DNA from: Flavobacteriales bacterium
GTDB lineage: Bacteria > Bacteroidota > Bacteroidia > Flavobacteriales > BACL11
Assembly (NCBI GenBank): GCA_002689735.1
Contig: NZHS01000062.1
Span: 1 to 13,760, forward strand
Reading direction: 5' to 3'
Length of the DNA: 13,760 bases
Shown here: in pieces, positions 1-7,880 of the stretch
Layout of the letters: each line of letters opens with the position of its first letter
Numbering within the stretch: position 1 is the stretch's first letter
Program-made: the position numbers and the translations under genes
Notes under the pieces: model-generated
What the model was told of the DNA's origin: nothing
Database searches by the model: none
The model's input: the letters and a program-made list of their open reading frames with translations, nothing else

Positions 1-355
1 TAATGAATTTGATGGTATTATTACAGAAGAATATGACAAAGGTTCATTAGTGATGTTAAATGATGATGTGGAAGCATTTGCTCCTAAGCGTCATTTAGAT
101 AAAGAAGATGGGTCAAAAGTTAAATTAAATGAAAAACTAAAGTTTAAAATCTTAGAGTTTTCAAAAGAGAATAAAAAGATATTGGTTTCTCATACAGCTT
201 CTTTTAAAGATGATTTAATTAAAGAAAAGAAAAGAACAGCCTCAAATACAAATAAGGCTGTTAAGGAAATTCAACAATCACAACAACAATCAACATTGGG
301 TGATATTGAAGGACTATCGTCTTTGAAAGATGATCTGGATAAAGAAAAAAAATAA
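1..355 (+). CDS. rpsA: 30S ribosomal protein S1, C-terminal part (5' end outside window)
   Basis: This is the last ~117 codons of ribosomal protein S1, which binds mRNA on the 30S subunit. The reading frame is open from the first complete codon at position 2 to the TAA at 353-355. The first ~65 residues look like the final S1 RNA-binding (OB-fold) repeat, with FDGIITEEYDKGSLVML followed by a segment ending in KKILVSH. A charged, low-complexity tail follows, rich in Lys and Gln, and ends TLGDIEGLSSLKDDLDKEKK, the kind of tail seen on Bacteroidota S1 proteins. An internal ATG at 50 is in frame but is not the true start. An intrinsic terminator follows directly, so rpsA transcription probably ends before pyrR. 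The identification is by family resemblance of the last domain and tail and is fairly secure. Confidence 0.88.
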   Translation, partial: NEFDGIITEEYDKGSLVMLNDDVEAFAPKRHLDKEDGSKVKLNEKLKFKILEFSKENKKILVSHTASFKDDLIKEKKRTASNTNKAVKEIQQSQQQSTLGDIEGLSSLKDDLDKEKK

Positions 356-357
356 TT

Positions 358-385
358 AAAGACCCCGTTATCGGGGTTTTTTTTT
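358..385 (+). terminator. Intrinsic terminator after rpsA
   Basis: A perfect 6-bp stem (ACCCCG at 362-367, CGGGGT at 372-377) closes a TTAT loop. The stem can extend by a G-T pair and three A-T pairs into the flanking A and T tracts, and a run of nine T follows (377-385). The only GC-rich hairpin noticed in this AT-rich window, it begins two bases after the rpsA stop. It ends 17 bases before the pyrR start, so it most simply ends the rpsA transcript. Confidence 0.92.
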
Positions 386-388
386 GAA

Positions 389-396
389 TATATTTG
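389..396 (+). promoter_or_regulatory. Candidate Bacteroidota -7 box for pyrR (leaderless start)
   Basis: TATATTTG fits the Bacteroidota -7 consensus TAnnTTTG and ends six bases before the pyrR ATG at 403. If the start site lies about four bases after the box, the 5' UTR would be only 2-3 bases. A TTTG-type -33 element is not evident at the expected distance, because that position falls inside the rpsA terminator. The promoter call is therefore moderate. Confidence 0.5.
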
Positions 397-402
397 TGAC
401 AT

Positions 403-951
403 ATGACTAATGAAAGATTAATATTAGATAATAAAAAGATTGAAATTATATTTAATAGGTTGTGTCATCAATTAATTGAAAATCATAAAGATTTTTCAAA
501 TACAGTTTTAATATCTCTCCTTCCAAGAGGAAAATATATTGGAAAAATTATTTGTAATAAACTTGAAAAAATTATAAATAATAATATTGTTTATGGTGAG
601 CTTGATATTTCATTTTATCGTGACGATCTGAGAAATCAGAATGAACCAATAATTCCTCATAAAATGGATATGAATTTATCAGTAGATAATAAAAATGTTG
701 TAATTATTGATGATGTGCTTTATACAGGAAGATCAGTAAGATCAGCAATTGATGCTTTAATGCCTTTTGGAAGGCCTAAATCTGTTGAATTACTTGTTTT
801 TGTTGATAGGAGATTAAGTCGACATTTGCCAATTCAACCAGATTATACAGGAAAGACTATTGACTCTATTGATTCTGAAAAGGTTGTTGTAAATATTGAA
901 AAAAATAATGAGATTAAAAATATTTTAATTTTAAAATCTAATAATGAATAA
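403..951 (+). CDS. pyrR: PyrR family regulator / uracil phosphoribosyltransferase
   Basis: PyrR proteins bind PRPP and uracil nucleotides. In Firmicutes they control pyr mRNA attenuation, and many also have uracil phosphoribosyltransferase activity. The 182-residue length is typical. The PRPP-binding signature is intact (VVIIDDVLYTGRS, residues 99-111), as are the ELDISFYRDD segment (66-75) and the C-terminal VDRR...LPIQPDYTGK region that distinguishes PyrR from other phosphoribosyltransferases. The ATG at 403 gives a family-typical N-terminus. The gene heads an operon: pyrB begins inside its last codons (8-base overlap, 944-951). The space upstream is too short for a Bacillus-style attenuator leader, and I see no PyrR-binding loop, so the regulatory role is unproven here. 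Function as a phosphoribosyltransferase is the safer statement. Confidence 0.92.
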   Translation: MTNERLILDNKKIEIIFNRLCHQLIENHKDFSNTVLISLLPRGKYIGKIICNKLEKIINNNIVYGELDISFYRDDLRNQNEPIIPHKMDMNLSVDNKNVVIIDDVLYTGRSVRSAIDALMPFGRPKSVELLVFVDRRLSRHLPIQPDYTGKTIDSIDSEKVVVNIEKNNEIKNILILKSNNE

Positions 952-1867
952 ATTATCTGTAAATCATTTATTAGGTATTAAATATTTAAATAGAAATGAT
1001 ATTCAACTTATTTTTAATACTGCGGATAATTTCAAAAAAATAATTAATCAACCAATAAAAAAAGTTCCATCATTAAGGGATATTACAATAGCTAATTTGT
1101 TTTTTGAAAACTCTACAAGAACAAAATTATCTTTTGAAATTGCAGAAAAAAGGTTGTCAGCAGATGTAATAAATTTTTCATCTGGAGCTTCATCTGTAAA
1201 AAAGGGAGAGACTTTATTAGATACTGTTAATAATATACTTGCTATGAAAGTTGATATGGTTGTTATGCGACACCCTAATCCAGGTGCATCTGTTTTTCTT
1301 TCTCAAAATATTAATGCTAATATAGTTAATGCTGGAGATGGTACTCATGAACATCCTACTCAAGCACTTTTAGATTCATACTCTATTAAAGAAAAATATG
1401 GAAATGTTGAATCAAAGAAAGTGGTTATTATTGGTGATATTCTTCATTCAAGGGTTGCTTTGTCTAATATTTATTGTTTAAAAATGTTAGGTGCGCAAGT
1501 TGCTGTTTGTGGACCATTAACATTAATGCCAAAATACTTAAATGATTTAGGAATAAAATATTTCTCAAATATAAATGAAGCATTAAATTGGTGTGAAATA
1601 GCAAATATTTTAAGAATTCAGCTTGAAAGACAAGATGTTAATCTTTTTCCGTCATTAAGAGAATATTCTAACGTATATGGGATAGATTTGGATCTTCTTA
1701 ACAGCTTATCAAATGAAATTACAATTATGCACCCTGGACCAATTAATAGAGGAGTAGAGTTGTCAAGCGATGTTGCGGATTCAGATCATTCATTAATTTT
1801 AGATCAAGTTGAAAATGGAGTTGCAATTAGGATGGCTGTTTTATACTTACTTTCAAATAAAAATTAA
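944..1867 (+). CDS. pyrB: Aspartate carbamoyltransferase catalytic subunit
   Basis: Catalyses carbamoyl phosphate + L-aspartate to N-carbamoyl-L-aspartate, the committed step of pyrimidine synthesis, in the cytoplasm. At 307 residues it is full length. The carbamoyl-phosphate loop FENSTRTKLSFE lies at 54-65 and the SSVKKGET loop at 83-90. HPTQALLD is at 137-144, LRIQLERQ at 223-230 and the aspartate-side HPGPINRG at 263-270. No pyrI regulatory subunit follows, so this looks like the unregulated trimeric type also found in Bacillus. The start overlaps the end of pyrR by eight bases and gives the usual N-terminus (LSVNHLLGIKYL). A three-base gap separates it from the next gene, implying one transcript. 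Confidence 0.97.
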   Translation: MNKLSVNHLLGIKYLNRNDIQLIFNTADNFKKIINQPIKKVPSLRDITIANLFFENSTRTKLSFEIAEKRLSADVINFSSGASSVKKGETLLDTVNNILAMKVDMVVMRHPNPGASVFLSQNINANIVNAGDGTHEHPTQALLDSYSIKEKYGNVESKKVVIIGDILHSRVALSNIYCLKMLGAQVAVCGPLTLMPKYLNDLGIKYFSNINEALNWCEIANILRIQLERQDVNLFPSLREYSNVYGIDLDLLNSLSNEITIMHPGPINRGVELSSDVADSDHSLILDQVENGVAIRMAVLYLLSNKN

Positions 1868-1870
1868 TAT

Positions 1871-2161
1871 ATGAAGAACACTTTAGTTTTTAAGATTTCG
1901 GATCAAAATGATTTTTCAAAATTAAATAAATCTCAAAAAGTTACAAATTTTATTGCTGATTTATCAACGCTTGAAAATGGTTTGCATAAACTTTTGATAA
2001 ATAATTTCACTAAATTTGAAAAGTATGTACGTGCTAATAATGGATCATTTGTTATAGTTAGTAATGTTAATTTTGATGATAATTTAAACATTGTTCCAAC
2101 ATTACAGGAGGCATACGACTTTATTGATATGGAAGAAATGGAAAGACAATTAAATATTTAA
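1871..2161 (+). CDS. Small STAS-like hypothetical protein
   Basis: A 96-residue acidic, soluble protein of unknown function, with no signal peptide or membrane segment. The arrangement resembles a STAS / anti-sigma-antagonist fold: a beta strand at the start (LVFKI, 5-9), a long helix-prone stretch (32-56), a hydrophobic strand (SFVIVS, 59-64), then IVPTLQEAYDFIDMEEMERQ (74-93), which matches the usual STAS ending in which a PT.EEA segment leads into the last helix. The Ser/Thr phosphorylation site of classical SpoIIAA proteins is not recognisable, so partner-switch control is not supported. The gene lies three bases after pyrB and 14 bases before the next gene. From general knowledge, similar small proteins often precede rnz in Flavobacteriia; this is recollection, not something shown here. 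The fold call is an inference. Confidence 0.6.
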   Translation: MKNTLVFKISDQNDFSKLNKSQKVTNFIADLSTLENGLHKLLINNFTKFEKYVRANNGSFVIVSNVNFDDNLNIVPTLQEAYDFIDMEEMERQLNI

Positions 2162-2175
2162 TTAAAAATTTAAAA

Positions 2176-2943
2176 ATGAAACAATTATTACTTACTTTTT
2201 TAGCTATTTGTATAGCTTTACTATCATATTCTCAATGTACTCCTAATCTTTCAATTACATCACCAGGAATTTTCCCTGATGAAATTACTAATTTAAACGA
2301 AGGTTTTGTCGGTCAAGCATATTCTTCTCAAATTGATGTTTTAACTCCATTAGACACATCAGTTTCACTAAGTGGTCTAAATCTTAACGTAACTATCAGT
2401 AGTATAGATTTAACAAGTATTACGGGTCTACCAAATAATTTCACATATTCTTGTAATCCTCCAAACTGTTCATTTGCAGGTGGAACATACGCTTGTGCTG
2501 AAATTTATTCTACGATTAATCCTACACAGGCTGATATAGGATATTATCCTTTAGTTATGACAACTTCTACATTAGCAATTAATGTGCCACTATTTGGCAC
2601 TTATACTCAAGAAGATACCGTAGATTATTTTTTCATAGATATTTCAAATACAACAGCTACTTTGGAACAAGTAAATGCTTCTACTTTTAAGATTTTAGAT
2701 GTTTTTCCAAATCCTGCTTCTAAAAATGTAAGTTTTCAGTTTGTAATTGGTAAAAGTGAAAATGTTTCTTTTTATATTTTAGATATTCTTGGTAATATCG
2801 TTAATGAGAAAAAAATAAATTCAAATTATGGTGTAAACAAATTTGATATTGATATTTCTAAATTATCTTCTGGAATGTATACTTATTGTTTTAAGAATTC
2901 TAATAATCTAATTTCAAAAAAACTTATTGTTTCTAATTATTAA
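2176..2943 (+). CDS. Secreted protein with T9SS type A sorting domain
   Basis: A 255-residue probable type IX secretion cargo of unknown function. Residues 1-19 form a signal peptide (short Lys-containing start, hydrophobic LLLTFLAICIALL, cleavage likely before Q20 as in SYSQ). The mature region up to ~165 is beta-rich, with a Cys-containing segment (C93, C98, C107 around YSCNPPNCSF) of the sort found in secreted Flavobacteriales proteins. A type A C-terminal sorting domain starts near 173 (ILDVFPNPASKNVSFQF) and ends with the usual SSGMYTY...KKLIV pattern. The gene lies between the STAS-like gene (14-base gap) and rnz; its TAA and the rnz ATG share one base (TAATG). A surface or extracellular protein in a cytoplasmic-enzyme operon is odd and may reflect insertion. 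Confidence 0.85.
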   Translation: MKQLLLTFLAICIALLSYSQCTPNLSITSPGIFPDEITNLNEGFVGQAYSSQIDVLTPLDTSVSLSGLNLNVTISSIDLTSITGLPNNFTYSCNPPNCSFAGGTYACAEIYSTINPTQADIGYYPLVMTTSTLAINVPLFGTYTQEDTVDYFFIDISNTTATLEQVNASTFKILDVFPNPASKNVSFQFVIGKSENVSFYILDILGNIVNEKKINSNYGVNKFDIDISKLSSGMYTYCFKNSNNLISKKLIVSNY

Positions 2944-3863
2944 TGTCTTTTAAATTAACAATCTTAGGATGTGATTCTGCTATTCCTACAGTTGATAAAC
3001 AACAAACTGCTCAATTGTTAAATGTCAATGAGAGGTTTTTCTTAATTGACTGTGGAGAAAATACACAAGTCCAGCTCAGAAAATATCAGCTTAGTTTTCA
3101 GAGAATTAGTCATATTTTAATTAGCCATTTACATGGAGATCATTATTACGGTTTAATAGGTCTAATAACCTCAATGCATCTACTTGGAAGAAAGAAAGAA
3201 CTTCATATTTATGCTCATGAAATTTTAAAAGAAATAATTAATGTTCAATTATCTGCTTCAAATACAAATTTAAATTACCCTCTTTTTTTTCATGTTTTAC
3301 CTGCAAATGAGGAAAAGATTTTGTTTAAAGATGACAATATAGAAATATCTAATTTCTTGCTTGATCATACAATTGATTGTTCAGGTTTCTTATTTAAAGA
3401 AATATCATCCAAACGAGAAATTATTCAAAAAAAGATTGATGAGCATAAAATTCCATTTGATAAAATTCATGAAATTAAGAAAGGTGCTAATTATATTAAT
3501 GAAAATAATCAGATTATAAATAATAATGAGTTAACTACACTAATCTCAAATCTCCATTCATATGCATATTGTTCTGATACTAGGTTTTCGTCAAGAATTA
3601 TTCCAATAATTAGCAATGTAGATATATTATATCATGAAGCTACATTTTCTAAGGAGTTAGATGAAAGAGCTAATGAAACAGGACACTCTACAACTAAAGA
3701 TGCAGCTAATATTGCTAAAGAAGCCAATGTAAAAAAACTGTTAATAGGTCATTATTCGAAAAGATATAAAGATTTGAATATGTTACTTGATGAATCTAAA
3801 CAATTTTTTCATAATACATTTCTTACAAAAGAAGGTGATGTGTTTGATTTTGACTCCTTTTAA
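2943..3863 (+). CDS. rnz: Ribonuclease Z (tRNA 3' endonuclease)
   Basis: A metallo-beta-lactamase-fold endonuclease that removes 3' trailers from tRNA precursors. The 306-residue length matches the short bacterial form. All expected zinc ligands are visible: the HLHGDH motif (H62, H64, D66, H67), H142 in LLDHTIDCSGF, D212 in YCSDTRF and H270 in LIGHYSKRY. Their spacing follows the Bacillus subtilis enzyme closely. HEATF (231-235) and GHSTTKDAA (247-255) are also conserved. Residues ~150-195, Lys-rich, correspond to the flexible exosite arm region that contacts tRNA. The ATG overlaps the stop of the preceding secreted-protein gene by one base, so translation is probably coupled. No clear terminator follows; the next gene begins 44 bases downstream with its own promoter candidate. 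Confidence 0.96.
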   Translation: MSFKLTILGCDSAIPTVDKQQTAQLLNVNERFFLIDCGENTQVQLRKYQLSFQRISHILISHLHGDHYYGLIGLITSMHLLGRKKELHIYAHEILKEIINVQLSASNTNLNYPLFFHVLPANEEKILFKDDNIEISNFLLDHTIDCSGFLFKEISSKREIIQKKIDEHKIPFDKIHEIKKGANYINENNQIINNNELTTLISNLHSYAYCSDTRFSSRIIPIISNVDILYHEATFSKELDERANETGHSTTKDAANIAKEANVKKLLIGHYSKRYKDLNMLLDESKQFFHNTFLTKEGDVFDFDSF

Positions 3864-3882
3864 AAAACAAATAATATTTCGG

Positions 3883-3890
3883 TATATTTG
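3883..3890 (+). promoter_or_regulatory. Candidate -7 box for the SprB-repeat gene
   Basis: TATATTTG matches TAnnTTTG and lies 17 bases before the ATG at 3908, giving a predicted leader of about 11-14 bases that is nearly all T. The best -33 candidate is TTTT at 3858-3861 (21-base spacer), one mismatch from TTTG. It overlaps a weak AT-only hairpin (3868-3890), so the site could serve either purpose. Confidence 0.45.
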
Positions 3891-3907
3891 CTTTAAATTT
3901 TTTTTTA

Positions 3908-6900
3908 ATGAGAAGAATCTCTCTATTATTTCTTGTCTTATTTTGTTTTAATTTTTCTGTTTTTTGTCAGATAGATTCTGTTTCGGTTCAAGGAATAAAT
4001 TGCTATAATGACACAGGATATGTTAAATTAAATCTTTCTCCAGGAGTATTTGTAATTGAATCAGATGAGTGGGAGTACCAGCCATATGATTCTACTTCAT
4101 GGTTACCGATTGATTCTAATTCTTTTTTAAGTTTAAATTATGACACTCTACATACTACAACTTGTGGTAAATATAGAGTTACCCTTTTTGATTCTAATAC
4201 AGGATTAGTTCCCGATACGGTAATATTTTTCGTGCCATGTGCTGTTACTATTGGTCTTGGTCAAGAAGAAAAAATAAAATGTTTTGGAGATTCCTCAGGA
4301 GTTTTAACTGCACCAACATTTGGCGGAATAGTTTTTGATCCAGATTCGAGTACATATGATTCACTACTAGTTTATTTTCCTAATGATACTACTGGAGATG
4401 AGTATTATAATTATGAATGGTATGTAGGTCCAAACGACACTTCTACACTAAATTGGACTTTAATTGGTGATTCAACGAATGTATTAAATAATGTTTATTC
4501 TCGTTTTTATAATATAGTTGTTACAGATGCTATTGGTTGTAAGGACACATTGGGTTGGGAGTTTGTTAATAATCCTTATCCTCTTTTAATTGATAGTTTT
4601 AATAGAAAAGATATTAGTTGTTATCAAGGTCAGGATGGTAATGTAAATGTTGTAGTAAATGGCGGTAGAAAATTTCACTCTAGTAGAAACTATAATTATT
4701 ATATAGTTGATTTTAATAACGATACGATTTCTAGAAGTGATGAATTAGTTGTTTCACAAAATTTTAATCAGCTTGCAGCTTTAAGTGATTCTTCATTAGT
4801 AATTGATAGTATTTCATTCAATAATCTAGCTGCTGGAACATATACAGTTATAATTGAAGATAGTTTTGGATGTATAATAGATACCTTTTTCACTTTATTT
4901 GAGCCCCAACCATATGAAGCTTTTGTGTCAGAAATTATTCCAATCCAATGTATTTCTGACTCAGGTTTATTTTTTATTGACTCAATAGCTGGAGGTAATG
5001 GATTAGAGCATTACTATTGGCTTGAGTCAAATAATATGTCTGATTCAAATTGGTGTTTCGAGCTTTCTACTGGTAACGGTTATAATATTGTAATTTTAGA
5101 TACAGTTTTTCAATGTTCTGATACTATATTTATTGATACAATTCAAGCTGATTTTGAAATTAAAATTAGTAATACAATAGTTAATGCTCTATGCTACAAT
5201 ACACCAAGTGGAACTATTAATATAGACAGTACATGGGGTGGTAATATTCCATATACTTATATATGGGGTGGAAATATAGGCACAAATATGTTAGCAGATA
5301 GTCTATTTGCTGGAAGTTATTTTTTGCAAATTGAAGATTCAATAGGTTGTTCTCAGTTTTTTGATTTTAATGTTGAACAAAATGATCCAATTTCAGTTAA
5401 TAGTATTTTAAGCTCTCCTTCATGTAATGGTCTTAGCGATGGAGTTATACAAGTGAATGTAAGTGGCGGTGAATCTCCATATTCTCTTAGCTGGTCAAAC
5501 GTAACAAGTTTTAGCGATTCATTATTTGGACTATCTTCAGGAATTTATATACTAAATATTGTTGATGATAATTTATGTGAGTTCATTACAACATTTGTAT
5601 TGAATGAGCCTGATTCATTAGCATTATCTTTTAATAATTTTACAACACCATTGTTATGTTACGGTGGTTTAACTCCAATTTCTGCAATAGTTTCTGGTGG
5701 CACTGGTCCGTTCAGCTTCTCATGGAGCAACAACTCAACTAATTCCCAAACAGTTTTAGGAGCAGGAATATGGTCATGTGATTTAACAGACAATAATGGT
5801 TGCTTAATTTCAGAGAATATTATAATAACTCAACCAGATGAATTTTTTATTTCAGATTCAAGCTCTAATAATCCTTTATGTTCTGACGGGGGTTCTGCAA
5901 GTATACAAACTTCTGGAGGAACAACTCCAATATCATATTTATGGAGTACTGGAGAAATAACACAGTCAGTTAGTAACATTATGTCAAATAGTTGCTGGGT
6001 GATTGCAACAGATTCATGTGGAAATACTGATTCTGTTGGATTTAACTTAATGCCATATGATTTAGTGACTTCTGTTAATTATAATGATACAAATCATTTG
6101 TCTCAGGTGATAGTCGATTCTATTTCTTCTGGATCATCTTTTGGCTATGAATGGTTTTTTATTTATGACTCAACCAATATTGTGGCAACTGGAGCTGAAG
6201 TCTATAATTTATGTGAAGGCACATATGTTATTAGGACCTCTGATTTAAGCAATGGATGCTTTTCTGAAGACACATTAATAGTTAATTGGTATTTACTTTC
6301 AGACATAGTCAATCTTGAGATTACAACTGTTTTGCCAGACTCTAATTTATGGGGATTTGGACCATATACTTATCTTTGGGGGCCTACAAGTGGCTTTGCA
6401 ACTCAAAAAGCAAATATCTGTCCTGGAGATCATTGGGTTGAGGTTTCTGATAGAGATGGATGTAAGATTGATACATTTTTCACTATTGATGATATAACTG
6501 TTAATTTAGATCCTGCAAATGAATTAATAGAATGTGATTTAGAGAATCTTGATATCGAATTATCTGTTTCACCCAGTGGTGGAACAGACCCATATACATA
6601 TTCATGGGCCAATGGAAGTACAGATAGTACAATTAATTTAGGTTTAAGTCCTGGTAAATTAGCGATAACTATTATGGATAATAATGGATGTATATTAGAT
6701 ACAGTCTTTAGAATTGCTGCTATGACATCTGAGTGTGTTCCTAATGTATTTACACCAAATAATGATCAAGTAAACGATATATGGAATCTCGAACAAGCTT
6801 TTTTATATACTAATTCTGAGATTACAATTTGGGGTAGATATGGTAATAAGGTTTATGAATCAATTGGATATGATGATCCTTGGGATGGGAAAAATGAAAG

Positions 6901-6994
6901 TGGTAATGATGCTCCTGACGGAGTATATTTTTATCATATTGAGCTTGGTAACGGATATGATCCAATTCAGGGAACAGTTACGATTTTAAGATAA
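3908..6994 (+). CDS. Large SprB-repeat surface protein with T9SS type B (CHU_C) sorting domain
   Basis: A 1028-residue secreted protein, probably an adhesin-like surface filament; its exact role is unknown. A signal peptide covers residues 1-20 (MRRISLLFLVLFCFNFSVFC, then Q21). Almost all the rest is divergent SprB/gliding-motility-type repeats of ~70-100 residues. Each opens with a conserved Cys followed by a Gly-rich acidic stretch, then PY.Y.WS, a short L..G.Y turn, and often a closing D..GC. Opening Cys lie at 125, 238, 348, 429, 506, 584, 658 and 876; GC closers lie at 210-211, 321-322, 480-481, 631-632, 851-852 and 927-928. The type B sorting domain starts at ~944 (VPNVFTPNNDQVNDIWN) and ends DGVYFYHIELGNG...GTVTILR. 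The last 17 bases overlap the 3' end of miaA on the other strand. No glycan-hydrolase or enzyme domain was recognised. Confidence 0.92.
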   Translation: MRRISLLFLVLFCFNFSVFCQIDSVSVQGINCYNDTGYVKLNLSPGVFVIESDEWEYQPYDSTSWLPIDSNSFLSLNYDTLHTTTCGKYRVTLFDSNTGLVPDTVIFFVPCAVTIGLGQEEKIKCFGDSSGVLTAPTFGGIVFDPDSSTYDSLLVYFPNDTTGDEYYNYEWYVGPNDTSTLNWTLIGDSTNVLNNVYSRFYNIVVTDAIGCKDTLGWEFVNNPYPLLIDSFNRKDISCYQGQDGNVNVVVNGGRKFHSSRNYNYYIVDFNNDTISRSDELVVSQNFNQLAALSDSSLVIDSISFNNLAAGTYTVIIEDSFGCIIDTFFTLFEPQPYEAFVSEIIPIQCISDSGLFFIDSIAGGNGLEHYYWLESNNMSDSNWCFELSTGNGYNIVILDTVFQCSDTIFIDTIQADFEIKISNTIVNALCYNTPSGTINIDSTWGGNIPYTYIWGGNIGTNMLADSLFAGSYFLQIEDSIGCSQFFDFNVEQNDPISVNSILSSPSCNGLSDGVIQVNVSGGESPYSLSWSNVTSFSDSLFGLSSGIYILNIVDDNLCEFITTFVLNEPDSLALSFNNFTTPLLCYGGLTPISAIVSGGTGPFSFSWSNNSTNSQTVLGAGIWSCDLTDNNGCLISENIIITQPDEFFISDSSSNNPLCSDGGSASIQTSGGTTPISYLWSTGEITQSVSNIMSNSCWVIATDSCGNTDSVGFNLMPYDLVTSVNYNDTNHLSQVIVDSISSGSSFGYEWFFIYDSTNIVATGAEVYNLCEGTYVIRTSDLSNGCFSEDTLIVNWYLLSDIVNLEITTVLPDSNLWGFGPYTYLWGPTSGFATQKANICPGDHWVEVSDRDGCKIDTFFTIDDITVNLDPANELIECDLENLDIELSVSPSGGTDPYTYSWANGSTDSTINLGLSPGKLAITIMDNNGCILDTVFRIAAMTSECVPNVFTPNNDQVNDIWNLEQAFLYTNSEITIWGRYGNKVYESIGYDDPWDGKNESGNDAPDGVYFYHIELGNGYDPIQGTVTILR

Positions 6995-7880
6995 ATTTTA
7001 TTATTTCATTTTGCTTATTTATATTAAACCAATTTATTTCTTTATCTCTTTTAAACCAAGTTATTTGTCTTTTAGCTAATCTTCTACTATTTTTTTTGAT
7101 TTCTTCAATAGCTATTTCTTTATCAATTTTTTTCTCAAAAAAACTAAATAATTCTTTATAGCCAACAGTATTTAAAGCATTATATTTTTGATATTGAAAT
7201 AGTTCTTTAGCTTCATTTATTAGGCCATTTTTTATCATCTGATCTACTCTATGATTGATTTTGTTGTATAATGCTTCTCTTTCTGTTGAAATTCCAATTT
7301 TTATAATTTTAAAATCTCTTTTTATTTTATTTTTTTTGTAGAAGGATGATATTTTTTGTCCAGTGTTTAGATAAACTTCTAAACATCGTTTTAATCTTTG
7401 AGGATTATTAGTATCTGAATTTTTATAAAAATCTAAATCAATTTTTTTAACTTTTTCTTGTAACCATATAATACCTTTTTCTAAAAAGACATTATTAATT
7501 TCATTTCTTATTTTTTGTGGGGTTTCAGGAATATCATCTATACCATTACAAATTGCATTTATATACAACCCGGATCCACCTACTAAAATTAAATTATTAT
7601 AAATTTTAAAAAGAGAATATATTTTTTTAATTGCATCCTTTTCATATTGTCCAATATTATAATTATCTTTAATAGAAAGGTGTTGAATGAAATGATGCTT
7701 TGTTTGTTTTAATTGATTTTTGCTTGGTGGTGCAGCTCCAATATTTAATTCTTTATAAAATTGTCTTGAGTCACAAGAAATTATCTCAGCATTCAATTCT
7801 TTAGAAAGTTGTATGCTTAAAGCAGTCTTACCACTTGCGGTTGGGCCAAGAATTACAAATAATTTTTTAGTAGTACTCAT
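6978..7880 (-). CDS. miaA: tRNA dimethylallyltransferase
   Basis: Transfers a dimethylallyl group to N6 of A37 in tRNAs reading UNN codons (i6A37). The 300-residue protein is full length. It has the P-loop GPTASGKT (12-19), DSRQFY (37-42), GGSGLY (101-106), NPQRLKR (159-165), TVGYKE (238-243) and RRLAKRQ.TWFKR (266-278). The familiar IGTA.PS segment reads IGAAPPS here (47-53), a single substitution of uncertain effect. The start ATG lies inside the last codons of the pRiA4b-like gene (14-base overlap), so it is the last gene of the minus-strand operon and probably translationally coupled. Its 3' end overlaps the convergent SprB-repeat gene by 17 bases, and no intrinsic terminator is visible for either. 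Confidence 0.97.
   Translation of the reverse strand: MSTTKKLFVILGPTASGKTALSIQLSKELNAEIISCDSRQFYKELNIGAAPPSKNQLKQTKHHFIQHLSIKDNYNIGQYEKDAIKKIYSLFKIYNNLILVGGSGLYINAICNGIDDIPETPQKIRNEINNVFLEKGIIWLQEKVKKIDLDFYKNSDTNNPQRLKRCLEVYLNTGQKISSFYKKNKIKRDFKIIKIGISTEREALYNKINHRVDQMIKNGLINEAKELFQYQKYNALNTVGYKELFSFFEKKIDKEIAIEEIKKNSRRLAKRQITWFKRDKEINWFNINKQNEIIKFILKS

Noticed and set aside
358-402. PyrR-type attenuator or riboswitch ahead of pyrR
   Set aside because: The hairpin is adequately explained as the rpsA terminator; no competing anti-terminator or PyrR-binding loop is seen.
3868-3906. Possible terminator after rnz: AT-only hairpin (CAAATA / TATTTG, extendable with a bulge) followed by nine T
   Set aside because: The stem has no GC-rich core, seven bases separate it from the T run, and the right arm coincides with a good TAnnTTTG promoter box for the next gene.
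6315-6612. Two short open frames (6315-6497 plus, 6430-6612 minus) inside the SprB-repeat gene
   Set aside because: They lie wholly within a clear 1028-codon gene, show no family resemblance and have no start context of their own.
3908-6994. CRISPR or recent tandem DNA repeats in the large surface gene
   Set aside because: The repeats are visible only at protein level and are highly diverged; no regular DNA repeat-spacer pattern exists.
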